Below are positions 13,827 through 22,126 of a stretch of DNA of 38,764 nt, piece after piece. The first letter of the stretch is position 1. Every line of letters begins with the position of its first letter. Below the pieces are notes generated by a model that had not been told where the DNA came from, searched no databases, and worked only from the letters and a program-made list of their open reading frames with translations. The position numbers and the translations under genes were made by a program. The stretch spans positions 1 through 38,764 of the IMG/VR virus record IMGVR_UViG_3300031239_000006; one strand, written 5' to 3'. The DNA is from a virus.

Positions 13827-13874
13827 CCGCCCCGCGCGTTCTCGGTTTCTCAGGCGGAGAAACGCGCGGGGCGG
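13827..13874 (+). other. 14-bp perfect inverted repeat between terminase genes
   Basis: CCGCCCCGCGCGTT (13827-13840) and its exact complement (13861-13874) enclose a 20-base loop. The stem can extend inward with CTC/GAG past a bulged A. It is 35 bases before the large terminase gene. No T-run follows. It may be an attenuator, an RNA-processing site or part of the packaging site. Confidence 0.6.
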
Positions 13875-13909
13875 TCTTCCCCGCCTTCGTCCCCCAACCC
13901 CCGCCCCGC

Positions 13910-15679
13910 ATGCCCCAAGCGTCCGCGTGCGCCGCTCTCCCCGCGCGGCCCGCGCCGCCGCCGGCGGAGCCGGCCTGTATCGTCGAAGCGACCGCGCTCG
14001 GCTGGTCCTGGCCGAGCATCGCCTGGCGGCGCAGCGCGGCCGTCGCCGGCGCGTGGTATGATTCCGCCAAGGCCGACGCCGTCGTCGCGCTCTGGCCGCA
14101 GGTCTTCCGCCTCACCGAAGACCGCTTCGCCGGCCAGCCGTTCCACCTGTCGCTGTGGCAGGAAATCGTCGTCCGCCTGCTCATCGGCTGGAAAGTTCCG
14201 GTCGAAATCACGGATCCGCAAACCCGCGGCGCGCGCATCGAACAGGTCCGCCTGTTCCGCCGCCTGCTGCTCTGGGTGCCCCGCAAAAACGGCAAAAGCG
14301 AATTTCTCGCCGCCCTCGCGCTGCTGTTCTACGCGCTCGAGGGCGTCGTCGGCGGACAGGGCCTCGTCTTCGCCCGCGATGAAAAACAGGCGAAGATCGT
14401 TCTCGACAAAATGAAAGCGATCGTCGCGCAGGATGCGCGGCTGCTCGCCTCGATCCATCTTCTCGCCAAGGCGCTGTGGATTCCGCAAAAGCGCGCGGGC
14501 TTCCGCCTGCTGTCCGGCAAGCCGGAAGGCAAACACGGCCTCTCGCCGACCGTCAGCGTCGGCGACGAAATGCACGAATGGGAGACGCTCGAACTCGCGA
14601 CGACGATCCGCCAGGGCATGGGCGCCCGGCTCCAGCCGATCGAGCTGTTCGCCAGCACGGCGGGCCTCAAAAGCGCGCAGGTCGGCTATCAGCTCTTCGA
14701 CGAATCGCAAAAGCTGCTGACCGGACCGATCGAGCCGCCGCAGGATGGCGAAGACGACGGCCGCGGCCTTTATGATCCGACATCGCTCGTCGTGCTCTTC
14801 GCCGCCGACGAAGACGATGATTGGCAAAGCGAAGAAGTGTGGCGCAAGGCCAACCCCAATCTCGGCCTGTCGCCGACGCTCGAATTTCTGCGCCGCGAGG
14901 CGCGCCTCGCCAAAAACAACCCGCGCGCCGAAAGCCATTTCCGCCGCTATCACCTCAACCAGTGGGTGGAGTCGGTCACGAAATGGCTGCCCATGAAAAA
15001 ATGGGACGCCTGCCCGCCGGACAAAAACGCCTGGCGCGAGATGGCGCAGCAGATGCGCGGCAAGCGCTGCTTCGGCGGTTTCGACGTGTCGTCGACTGTC
15101 GACATAACGGCGCTGATCTGGTGGTTTGTTCCCGAACAGGACGGCGGCCCCGTGCGGCTCGTGTGCCGCTTCTGGGTTCCCGAAGAAAACATCCAAAAAC
15201 GCGCCGCCGTCGATCGCGCGCCCTATGATCGCTGGCGCGACATGGGCGCGCTCGAAACGACGCCCGGCGATTATGTCGATCAAGCCTATCTGCTGGCCGC
15301 GCTCGAAGACGGCTTGCAACAGTTCGATGTGCAGTCGATCGGCTTCGACCCGTGGAACGCAACAAAGCTGATCACGGATGCGCAAGCGAACGGCGCCGCG
15401 CCGGAACGTTTCATAAAAGTCCGGCAGGGCATTCCCTCGCTCGGCGAAGCGACCAAAGATCTGGAGCGCCTCGTCTTCGCCGGCCTGCTCGATCACGGCG
15501 GCCATCCGGTCCTGCGCTGGATGGCGCAAAACGCCCTCGTGCGCTTCGACCGCAACATGAATTTCGCGCCCGACAAATCGCGCAGCCGCGAAAAAATCGA
15601 CGGAATCGTCGCCGCCGTCATCGCCGATGCGGTGGCGCTGCAAGGCGTCGAGCCCGCCGGCATGGGCGTCATTCTCTAA
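13910..15679 (+). CDS. terL: Terminase large subunit
   Basis: 589 aa. The ATP-driven packaging motor and nuclease. Walker A is VPRKNGKS (123-130) and Walker B is TVSVGDE (214-220). The RNase-H-like nuclease begins at FDVSSTVDIT with Asp392 and Asp398 as likely metal ligands, and a second acidic motif lies in GFDPWN. Terminase_1 (HK97/lambdoid) type. The ATG at 13910 has no clear ribosome site, and the first ~20 residues are alanine/proline-rich, so the true start is uncertain. Confidence 0.93.
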   Translation: MPQASACAALPARPAPPPAEPACIVEATALGWSWPSIAWRRSAAVAGAWYDSAKADAVVALWPQVFRLTEDRFAGQPFHLSLWQEIVVRLLIGWKVPVEITDPQTRGARIEQVRLFRRLLLWVPRKNGKSEFLAALALLFYALEGVVGGQGLVFARDEKQAKIVLDKMKAIVAQDARLLASIHLLAKALWIPQKRAGFRLLSGKPEGKHGLSPTVSVGDEMHEWETLELATTIRQGMGARLQPIELFASTAGLKSAQVGYQLFDESQKLLTGPIEPPQDGEDDGRGLYDPTSLVVLFAADEDDDWQSEEVWRKANPNLGLSPTLEFLRREARLAKNNPRAESHFRRYHLNQWVESVTKWLPMKKWDACPPDKNAWREMAQQMRGKRCFGGFDVSSTVDITALIWWFVPEQDGGPVRLVCRFWVPEENIQKRAAVDRAPYDRWRDMGALETTPGDYVDQAYLLAALEDGLQQFDVQSIGFDPWNATKLITDAQANGAAPERFIKVRQGIPSLGEATKDLERLVFAGLLDHGGHPVLRWMAQNALVRFDRNMNFAPDKSRSREKIDGIVAAVIADAVALQGVEPAGMGVIL

Positions 15680-15698
15680 CCTGCGAGCATCTGCCGGC

Positions 15699-17066
15699 AT
15701 GGGCAAAAAGCGCGACGCCGCACAGGCGATCAAACGCGAGCGCGACTCCTTGCGCGCGCAAATCGCCAAAATGCAGGAAGAGGCGGCGGTCGTCACCAAC
15801 AGCGGCGCGACGGCGACTTTTCCGCTGTCGGACCCCAACGCCTACGCCAATCTGTTTGGCCCGGTAGCGCCCGGCGTCACGCCGCAAACTGCGCTTACCT
15901 ATGGCCCGGTCTATCGCTGCGCGTTTCTGATTTCGGGCGCGATCAGCATGCTCGATTTTAGAAGCTACGACGACGCCGGAAACCCCGACGAGCGAATCGA
16001 TACGACGAGCGCGCAAGCGCGGCTGATCGGCAGAAGGCCCAACCCGCGTTATTCGCTGACAGGCTTCTGGCGTTCGGTCGTGACCGACATGCTGCTCAAC
16101 GGCAACGGGATCGTGTGGATCGAGCGCGATCGCGGCGGCAATCCGCTCAATCTCTGGTGGGTTCCCTGGGGCCGATGCGGCGTCCGGTTCCAGAAAATGC
16201 CGTGGGGGTCAGTCGACCTTGTTTATTCGCTGACGATGGACAGCGGCGAAATGGTCGTCGCGCATCAGGACGACGTCATGCACTTCGGCGGCTCGCCGTT
16301 GTGGAACCTGTTTTTCTACGAATCGCCGATCTCGGCTTACGCGCTTTCCATCGGCATTGGCCTCGCGGCCGATAAATACGCCAAGTCCTATTTCGACAAC
16401 GGCATGTCGATGGATTCGGTCATCACTTACCCGACCGGCAAGACGCCCGACCAGGCGCAGGAAATTCGCGCGCGGCTCAACGCATATTTCGGCGGCGCCA
16501 ACCGCTTTTCCGGGCCGCTTGTTCTCGATGGCGGCGCAAAGTTCGAAGCGTTGCGCATCAATGCGCAGGATGCGCAGCTTCTCGACACGCGACGCATGCA
16601 GGTCTCGGATATCGGCATGATTTTCGGCGTGCCGGATCATTTGCTCAACCAGTCCAGCAAATCGACGAGTTTCGGCAAGGGCCTCGAAGAGCTGACGCAA
16701 GCCTTTCTCGATTTCACTTGCGGGCCGCATCTGAAAACGATCGAGGACGAGGTCAATTACAAGCTCTACGGCAACGGCCCCCGCATCGCGCGGTTCGACC
16801 GCGACAGTTTCGTGCGCGGCGATCTCAAGTCGCGCGCCGAAGCGCTGCAAGTGCTGCTCGGCGGCGCGCAGGGCCCCGGTTCCATCAGCCAGAACGAAAG
16901 CCGCGCGCGCCTCGGCGTGCCCAAAAAGCGCGGCGATCAATACGAAGAAATTCTCGGCTGGGGAACGCCGCAAAGCGCCGCGTCGTCGGCCGTTCCGCAA
17001 TCTCTGGAAGAGCAGCCCGCGCCGGAGCCGGCGCAGCCTGCCAAAGCTCGCAGGGTCAAAAAATGA
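15699..17066 (+). CDS. Portal protein, HK97 family
   Basis: 455 aa. It forms the dodecameric ring through which DNA enters and leaves the head. Family features are TALTYGPVYRCAFLISGAIS, DMLLNGNGIVWIERDRGG, VMHFGG, the IFGVPDHLLN segment and the ELTQAFLDFTCGPHLKTIEDEVN helix. I chose the ATG at 15699; the open frame upstream is a shadow of the terminase. The C-terminal ~40 residues are a proline/alanine-rich tail. The stop overlaps the protease start (ATGA). Confidence 0.93.
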   Translation: MGKKRDAAQAIKRERDSLRAQIAKMQEEAAVVTNSGATATFPLSDPNAYANLFGPVAPGVTPQTALTYGPVYRCAFLISGAISMLDFRSYDDAGNPDERIDTTSAQARLIGRRPNPRYSLTGFWRSVVTDMLLNGNGIVWIERDRGGNPLNLWWVPWGRCGVRFQKMPWGSVDLVYSLTMDSGEMVVAHQDDVMHFGGSPLWNLFFYESPISAYALSIGIGLAADKYAKSYFDNGMSMDSVITYPTGKTPDQAQEIRARLNAYFGGANRFSGPLVLDGGAKFEALRINAQDAQLLDTRRMQVSDIGMIFGVPDHLLNQSSKSTSFGKGLEELTQAFLDFTCGPHLKTIEDEVNYKLYGNGPRIARFDRDSFVRGDLKSRAEALQVLLGGAQGPGSISQNESRARLGVPKKRGDQYEEILGWGTPQSAASSAVPQSLEEQPAPEPAQPAKARRVKK

Positions 17067-17848
17067 ACCGAACCATGCGCCTTATCGCGCTCAACAAGGC
17101 TGCGCGTCCGCCCAAATTTGTCGCCAATTTCGACCCCGATTTCGACGGGGACGACGACAGCTCCCCTGCCTTCGATCCGGATCAGGACGGCGAAGAGGCG
17201 ACGCTGTTTTTCTACGACGTGATCGGCGGCTGGGATCAGCCGACGACGGAGCAGATCGTGCGCGGCGTGCGCGCGCTAAAGGCGTCGACGATTCATCTGC
17301 GCATCAATTCGCCCGGCGGCATTGTGGTCGAATCGACCGCGATCAAGACCGCGCTCGAACAGCATCCCGCGCGCGTTATCGCGCATGTCGACGGCGTCGC
17401 TGCCTCAGCCGCGTCGACGCTCATGCTCGCCGCCGACGAAATCGAAATCGCGCCCGGCGGCTTCGTCATGATCCACAACGCCGAAACGGTCGCGTGGGGC
17501 AACAAGACGACGATGGCGCAGGCCGTCGACATGCTCGGCAAAATCGACGCGTCCATCGTGTCGCAATATGCGGCGCGCACGGGCCTCGCGCCCGACGCCA
17601 TCGCCGGCATGATGGACGCGGAAACATGGATGACGGCGCAGGAAGCCGTCGACATGAAATTCGCCGACCGCATCGCGCAGAAGTCGCCGCAGGCGAGCAA
17701 TCTGCGCCGCTTCGACCTTTCCGCTTACGACCGCACGCCCGCGGCGCTTCTCGCGCCGCCTCCGCCCGCCGAAGACCCGGCGCTTGCGGCGCTGCGTCAA
17801 CAGCAGGCTCAAAACGAGCGGCGGCTGCGCCTGCTCGCGATCGCCTGA
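17063..17848 (+). CDS. Head maturation protease, ClpP-like
   Basis: 261 aa. A serine protease that trims the capsid protein and scaffold during assembly. The ClpP-type catalytic Ser115 is in DGVAASAAS and His138 in FVMIHNA. The substrate-binding INSPGG is at 81-86. An aspartate/glycine-rich N-terminal insert (~21-45) is unusual. The start overlaps the portal stop. Confidence 0.92.
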   Translation: MNRTMRLIALNKAARPPKFVANFDPDFDGDDDSSPAFDPDQDGEEATLFFYDVIGGWDQPTTEQIVRGVRALKASTIHLRINSPGGIVVESTAIKTALEQHPARVIAHVDGVAASAASTLMLAADEIEIAPGGFVMIHNAETVAWGNKTTMAQAVDMLGKIDASIVSQYAARTGLAPDAIAGMMDAETWMTAQEAVDMKFADRIAQKSPQASNLRRFDLSAYDRTPAALLAPPPPAEDPALAALRQQQAQNERRLRLLAIA

Positions 17849-17896
17849 CACCCTTTCCGGGGATAGCCCGGAACATGCCCAACCAAGGAGACAATC

Positions 17897-19171
17897 ATGG
17901 GCTATCTGCAGGAGCTTCGCGAAAAGCGCGAAGCAAAGGTGAAAGAGATTACCGATCTTCACAAGTCCGGCGCGAGCGGCTGGACCGACGAGCATCAAAC
18001 GAAGTTCGACGCGCTGGAGGGCGAAATCGCCAATTTCAGCCGTCAGATCGCCAACGCCGAACGCATGCTCGTGTTCGATAACCCCAGCGAGCGCGACGCG
18101 ATCGTTCTGTCCAACGAGAACGGCAAAAGCGTCGACGAAAACACGGCGTTCGTCGCCAAGCATCGCGGCGCGATGAACAGCTTCTTCAAGGGCGGCGCCA
18201 ACGCGCTGAATGAAGAACAGCGCGGTCTGCTGACGCCGACCGACATGGCCGATCGCGCCGGCGCGGGCCGCCGCGCGTGGAACGTGGCGGAAGGCACGAC
18301 CGGCGGCGTGATGGTGCCGACCGTCGTCATGCCCTACGCTCTCGAAAAGCTCAAAGCGTTTGGCGGCATGCGCGAAGCGGCGTCGGAAATCGCGACCGCC
18401 GCGGGAAATCCGCTGTCCTGGGCGACTTATGACGACACGGCCGCCGAAGGCGAGCTGGTCGCCGAAGGCGTCACAGCGTCCAACGACGACATCACTTTCG
18501 GGTCGGTCGGGATCAATGCCTGGAAGTTTTCGTCGAAGATCATCCCGGTCTCGCTCGAAATCATTCAGGACTCGATCGTCAATGTCGAGCAGCTCGTGAC
18601 CGACGCTATTCTGAAGCGCATCGCGCGCGGTCAGAATCGCCAGTTCACGACCGGCACGGGGATGAGCGCGCCCAAGGGCGTCGTTACGGCCTGCGCGTCC
18701 GGCGAAGTCGGCGCGACCGGCTCCACAACGTCGGTTTTCTATGATAACCTCGTCAATCTGATGCACTCGGTCGACCCGGCTTACCGCGCCGACCCTTCCG
18801 CGCGCTGGATGTTCAACGACAACACGCTGAAGATCATCAAGAAGCTCAAGGATACGGTGGGCCGTCCGCTGTGGCTGCCGGCGCTCTCTGGTTCGTTCGA
18901 CGGCGGCGAGGGCCCTGCGACGATCCTGGGCTATCCCTATATCATCAACCAGCACATGCCCGACATGGCGGCCAACGCCAAGTCGATCGTCTTCGGCGCT
19001 TTCGCAAAATATCTGATCCGCGACGTGATGGCTATGCAGGTCTTCCGCTTCACGGACAGCGTTTATGTGACCAAGGGCCAGATCGGCTTTCTGGCCTGGG
19101 CTCGCGCCGATGGCAACATGATCGACGCATCCAATACGTCGATCAAATATTACCAGAATTCGGCGACCTGA
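17897..19171 (+). CDS. Major capsid protein, HK97 fold
   Basis: 424 aa. The first ~110 residues are a helical/coiled-coil delta domain (LQELREKREAKVKEI, FDALEGEIANFSRQIANAERML), expected to be removed by the protease. The rest has the HK97 pattern GGVMVPT, KFSSKIIPVSLEIIQDS, GYPYIINQHMP and VFGAFAKYLIRD. It has the strongest ribosome site in the cluster (AGGAG, six-base spacing). A small TTCCGG/CCGGAA hairpin lies in the 48-base leader (17855-17873). Confidence 0.95.
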   Translation: MGYLQELREKREAKVKEITDLHKSGASGWTDEHQTKFDALEGEIANFSRQIANAERMLVFDNPSERDAIVLSNENGKSVDENTAFVAKHRGAMNSFFKGGANALNEEQRGLLTPTDMADRAGAGRRAWNVAEGTTGGVMVPTVVMPYALEKLKAFGGMREAASEIATAAGNPLSWATYDDTAAEGELVAEGVTASNDDITFGSVGINAWKFSSKIIPVSLEIIQDSIVNVEQLVTDAILKRIARGQNRQFTTGTGMSAPKGVVTACASGEVGATGSTTSVFYDNLVNLMHSVDPAYRADPSARWMFNDNTLKIIKKLKDTVGRPLWLPALSGSFDGGEGPATILGYPYIINQHMPDMAANAKSIVFGAFAKYLIRDVMAMQVFRFTDSVYVTKGQIGFLAWARADGNMIDASNTSIKYYQNSAT

Positions 19172-19184
19172 TCCGCGCGCGTTG

Positions 19185-19211
19185 CGGGCCGCCGCCTTGC
19201 GTGGCGGCCCG
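19185..19211 (+). other. GC hairpin after the capsid gene
   Basis: CGGGCCGCC pairs with GGCGGCCCG (9 bp) around a nine-base loop, 13 bases after the capsid stop. No T-run follows. It is likely an mRNA stabiliser or partial attenuator that keeps capsid expression above that of downstream genes. Confidence 0.55.
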
Positions 19212-19238
19212 GCTGCTCTTGCCTGGAGGCTCATTCGC

Positions 19239-19673
19239 ATGAAAGTCATGATGACGGACCCGATCGCGGGCCACGATTTTTCGTTCGCAGCGGGGGAGAT
19301 CGTCGATCTCGCAGAACAATATGGCGATCGGGCGCAGGAAATCGGCGCCGCGTGGAAATCGCGCGGTCTGTGTGTCGATGCGCCGTCCGACGCCGTCGCC
19401 GCGCAGCAGATCGCCAGCCTTTCCGACGCCGTCGAAAATCTGACGCGGGAACGCCTGGCGCTGCAAAGGGAAATCGACAGGTTGCGCGGCGATGTCGCCG
19501 AGCAAAAGTCATTGGCCAAAACGGCCAAAGCGGAAGCCGCCCGCGCGACAAGCGATCTCAACGCCGCGCGCGAATCGGTGGCGGCTCTCGAAAAAGACTT
19601 GCGCGACGCGCGCGTCGCCAATCCCGCGACGCCGCCGGCCGCCGACCCGCTTATCCCCGAGCGCGGCGTTTAA
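19239..19673 (+). CDS. Coiled-coil protein after capsid
   Basis: 144 aa. The N-terminal ~45 residues are compact (GEIVDLAEQYGDRAQEIGAAWKSRG). Residues ~55-130 are a long predicted coiled coil (LSDAVENLTRERLALQREIDRL and onward). GGAGG lies nine bases before the ATG. Its position between capsid and connector suggests a head-completion or assembly role, but no family is recognised. Confidence 0.7.
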   Translation: MKVMMTDPIAGHDFSFAAGEIVDLAEQYGDRAQEIGAAWKSRGLCVDAPSDAVAAQQIASLSDAVENLTRERLALQREIDRLRGDVAEQKSLAKTAKAEAARATSDLNAARESVAALEKDLRDARVANPATPPAADPLIPERGV

Positions 19674-19676
19674 GCC

Positions 19677-20276
19677 ATGGCCTATCGCGAGTCCTGGTCG
19701 CTGATCACGCCGCCGTCCGCAACGCCGGCGCTCGATCTTGCGGCCGTCAAGGCGCATATCCGCGTCGATGCGGATGTGACGGACTATGACGGCGGCCTCG
19801 CGATCTATATCGCCGCCGCGCAGGCGGCCGTCGAGCAACGGCTCGGCTGCGCGCTGCTCCAGCAGGTTTGGCAGGCGGGATTCCCGGGTCTCGACCCGGA
19901 CAATCGACTGACCCTTGCGCGCGGGCCAAACCTCGCCGTGCAAAGCGTCGCCGCGCTCGTCGGCGGCGCCTATCAGACGCTCGATCCGAGCCTCTATGCG
20001 GTTCGCCCGCTCGCGGGCCGCAATGTGGTCGCCATCGTCAAGCCGTCGACGCAGGCGACGCCCTGGCCCGTCGCCGATGTCGACCCCGCCGCATGGATCG
20101 TGACGGCGCAAGTCGGCTGGGCCAATGCGGCGGCGATCCCCGCGCCGATCATCGCGGCGATGTTGCTGATTGTCGGCGACCTGTTCGACAATCGCAGCGC
20201 CAAAGTGCAGGCGAACATCGTCGAAAACCCGACCGTCGACGCGTTGCTGTCGACCTATCGCACCATGAGCCTTTGA
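19677..20276 (+). CDS. Head-tail connector (gp6/phiE125 gp8-like)
   Basis: 199 aa. It opens with the family pattern PALDLAAVKAHIRVD..VTDYDGGLAIYIAAAQAAVEQRLG and ends in a helical PAPIIAAMLLIVGDLFDNR, typical of HK97 gp6-like connectors that sit under the portal. It starts four bases after the previous stop. Its stop overlaps the head-closure start (TTTGATG). Confidence 0.88.
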   Translation: MAYRESWSLITPPSATPALDLAAVKAHIRVDADVTDYDGGLAIYIAAAQAAVEQRLGCALLQQVWQAGFPGLDPDNRLTLARGPNLAVQSVAALVGGAYQTLDPSLYAVRPLAGRNVVAIVKPSTQATPWPVADVDPAAWIVTAQVGWANAAAIPAPIIAAMLLIVGDLFDNRSAKVQANIVENPTVDALLSTYRTMSL

Positions 20277-20638
20277 TGCGCTTCGGGCCGAACAGCGGGA
20301 TAATCACCATCCTGCGCCGCGCCGCGCTCGCCAATAATGCGGGCGGCGTCGCGCGCGGCGATTTCGCCATCGCCTTCACGACCTTCGCCGACTGGCGCTA
20401 TCAAAGCGCCCGCGAGCTCGTCGAAGCCGGCGTCGCGCAAGATGAAACAAACCTCGTGATGCGCGTGAATGACACAATGCGTAATCGCGGCATCACCGCC
20501 GCGGATCGCCTCGCGATCGGCGATTACACCAATTTCGGCACGCTCGCCGGCGTGCTGACCTATGACATTCGCAACGTCGCCCCGCGCGATCGCGTGCAAG
20601 GATCGATCACGATGGTTGTCGTGCGGCGGTTGTCGTGA
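20276..20638 (+). CDS. Head closure / head-tail joining protein
   Basis: 120 aa, beta-rich (FAIAFTTFADWRYQSARELVEAG, GVLTYDIRNVAPRDRVQG), with the size and features of the SPP1 gp16-like head-tail joining family. It plugs the portal after packaging and joins the tail. Coupled to the connector by overlap. Confidence 0.8.
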   Translation: MRFGPNSGIITILRRAALANNAGGVARGDFAIAFTTFADWRYQSARELVEAGVAQDETNLVMRVNDTMRNRGITAADRLAIGDYTNFGTLAGVLTYDIRNVAPRDRVQGSITMVVVRRLS

Positions 20639-20653
20639 AATGAAAGGCTGCAG

Positions 20654-21073
20654 ATGATCGCCGTGCATGTCTTCAAGACCGCGCTGATCAATTTGCTTCA
20701 GGCAGACGCCGCCGTCGTGGCTTTGGCGAGCAATCGCATTTACGACGAAGCGCCCGAAGATCAGCGGGGCGTCGCCGATGTCGCTTCGCCATATGCTTAT
20801 CTTGGCCCCATTCACGCGACGCGCCTCGAATCGGACGGCGTGCCGGGTTGGACGTTGCGCCTCCGCCTGTATGCGGCGTCAACAAGTTTTGGGCGCAGCG
20901 AAGCATGGTCGCTTATGGACGCGATCTGCGCGGCGATCGACGGCAAGATTCTGATTTTGCCGGCGCCTTATGTCCATGCGCAGCAATCCTATGTAGCGAG
21001 CGGCGGCGACGTGATCGACGCGCTCAACCCCAAGCTCGTTTATGTCGATCTATCGGCCATCGTGGCCGGCTGA
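20654..21073 (+). CDS. Tail completion protein, DUF3168
   Basis: 139 aa. DUF3168 features: FKTALINLLQADAAVVALASNRIYDEAPE, the SPYAYLGPI strand, LRLRLYAAST.FGRSEAWSLMDAICAAI. The family caps the end of long tails. AAAGG is placed six bases before the ATG. Position after head closure fits. Confidence 0.87.
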   Translation: MIAVHVFKTALINLLQADAAVVALASNRIYDEAPEDQRGVADVASPYAYLGPIHATRLESDGVPGWTLRLRLYAASTSFGRSEAWSLMDAICAAIDGKILILPAPYVHAQQSYVASGGDVIDALNPKLVYVDLSAIVAG

Positions 21074-21084
21074 AGGAGAGCATC

Positions 21085-21540
21085 ATGACGACCGCATACC
21101 CGAACCTTTCGCGCGGGACGCAGCTTCAAATCCTGCTTGGCGATGGCGCAACGCCGACAGAAAATTTCACCCAGCTTATCACCGCGACAACGCAAAAATT
21201 CTCGCGTTCGATCGAAACCGAAAAGCATGGCGAGATCGACGCCAATGCGCCGACCAATCTGCCGGGTCGTTTTTCCGTCGCTAAAATGCAGTCGTCTGAT
21301 TTGAGCATCGCCGGCCGCTGCGATTTCAAGACATTCGAGACGCTGGAATCGTGGCTGGACGGCAATCCGCATAATGTCAAAGTGTCGCGGCTCGGGACGG
21401 GAGCGAACGGCGGCGGCGTCCACCCGATTCCGGTTGTTCTTACCAAGCTCGATTTGGACAAAGCCGACAACGGAACCGTGACGTTTTCTGCGGCGTTCGA
21501 CGGCCAAGGCGCATTGCCGATCTTCACGGCCAACGCCTAA
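21085..21540 (+). CDS. Major tail tube protein
   Basis: 151 aa, beta-rich, with a pattern seen in GTA/HK97-type tail tubes: FTQLITATTQKFSRSIETEKHG, SIAGRCDFKTFETLESWLDG, ADNGTVTFSAAFDGQG. It polymerises around the tape measure. AAGGAG precedes the ATG by seven bases. It is followed directly by the tail chaperone pair, the standard order. Confidence 0.86.
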   Translation: MTTAYPNLSRGTQLQILLGDGATPTENFTQLITATTQKFSRSIETEKHGEIDANAPTNLPGRFSVAKMQSSDLSIAGRCDFKTFETLESWLDGNPHNVKVSRLGTGANGGGVHPIPVVLTKLDLDKADNGTVTFSAAFDGQGALPIFTANA

Positions 21541-21551
21541 TGGAGCGCGTC

Positions 21552-21950
21552 ATGACGATTTCCAAAACGACGGCGCACCACGCCGTCTTCGCCGGCAAGC
21601 GCCGCCGTTTCTGCCTGCGTCTGGGCGAAATCGCGGAGTTGGAACAGCTTTGCGGCGCCGGCGTCGGGCTGATCACCAAACGCCTTGCCCGCGGCGAATT
21701 CAAAAATGCGGATGTTCGGGAATCGATCCGTCTCGGGCTTGTCGGCGGCGAAAATGACGATCTGTCGCCGGGCCTGGTCGATGCGATGGTGGAGCGTTAT
21801 GTCGACGGTCGACCGGTTTTGGAAAATCTGCATCTCGCGCAATCGATCATCGCGGCGCTGATGGACGGTGTTGAAGAATCGGCACGGCAAATGCCGGGAA
21901 AAAGCGAGGAGGAGAGGAGCGACTTCCGGGAGACCTCTCCTCCTTTGTAA
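21552..21950 (+). CDS. Tail assembly chaperone, short form (GTA gp10-like)
   Basis: 132 aa. The central part (AGKRRRFCLRLGEIAELEQLCGAGVGLITKRLARGEF) matches the gene-transfer-agent tail chaperone type (Phage_TAC_11-like). It coats the tape measure during tail assembly. ATG at 21552 has GGAG six bases upstream; an ATG at 21540 in frame is less well placed. Near its end there is a GGGAAAA slip site followed by a hairpin, so a minority of ribosomes should continue in the -1 frame. Confidence 0.87.
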   Translation: MTISKTTAHHAVFAGKRRRFCLRLGEIAELEQLCGAGVGLITKRLARGEFKNADVRESIRLGLVGGENDDLSPGLVDAMVERYVDGRPVLENLHLAQSIIAALMDGVEESARQMPGKSEEERSDFRETSPPL

Positions 21951-22126
21951 AAGCAGGCGCTGTTCTCGGATTGAGCCCGACCGACGTGCGGCGCATGACA
22001 TTTCCCGATTTCGTCGCCTGTCTTTGCGCCGTCAGCGCCAAATATGGATCGGTCAAAGACGCAAGCGACGCCCCCGACGAAAAGAAATATTTCGCGGCGC
22101 TTCTGGCTCTTCGAGAAAGCCAATAA
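21552..22126 (+). CDS. Tail assembly chaperone, -1 frameshift fusion (G-T type)
   Basis: Predicted product: 117 codons to base 21902, then -1, re-reading base 21902 and running to the TAA at 22124-22126, 191 aa in total. The -1 frame has no stop from the slip site on. It encodes a well-formed domain (AGAVLGLSPTDVRRMTFPDFVACLCAVSAKYG) that resembles the second GTA tail chaperone. This extension has no good start of its own. The stop overlaps the next ATG (TAATG). This follows the lambda G/G-T scheme, in which the fusion binds tube subunits. Confidence 0.8.
21896..21943 (+). promoter_or_regulatory. Programmed -1 ribosomal frameshift signal
   Basis: Slip heptamer G-GGA-AAA at 21896-21902 is in register with the zero frame. 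A five-base spacer follows, then a perfect 10-bp stem, GGAGGAGAGG (21908-21917) with CCTCTCCTCC (21934-21943). The stem's 5' arm also resembles a Shine-Dalgarno sequence, which in bacteria can itself stimulate shifting. The lambda site is GGGAAAG. Confidence 0.84.

Noticed and set aside
13850-15838. Long open frame on the minus strand opposite the large terminase (662 codons)
   Set aside because: GC-rich codon use leaves the antisense frame open. The plus strand encodes a complete terminase with all motifs, and the antisense protein has no recognisable features. The same holds for long antisense frames at 17405-19621, 21847-24081, 27294-28508 and 30333-32522.
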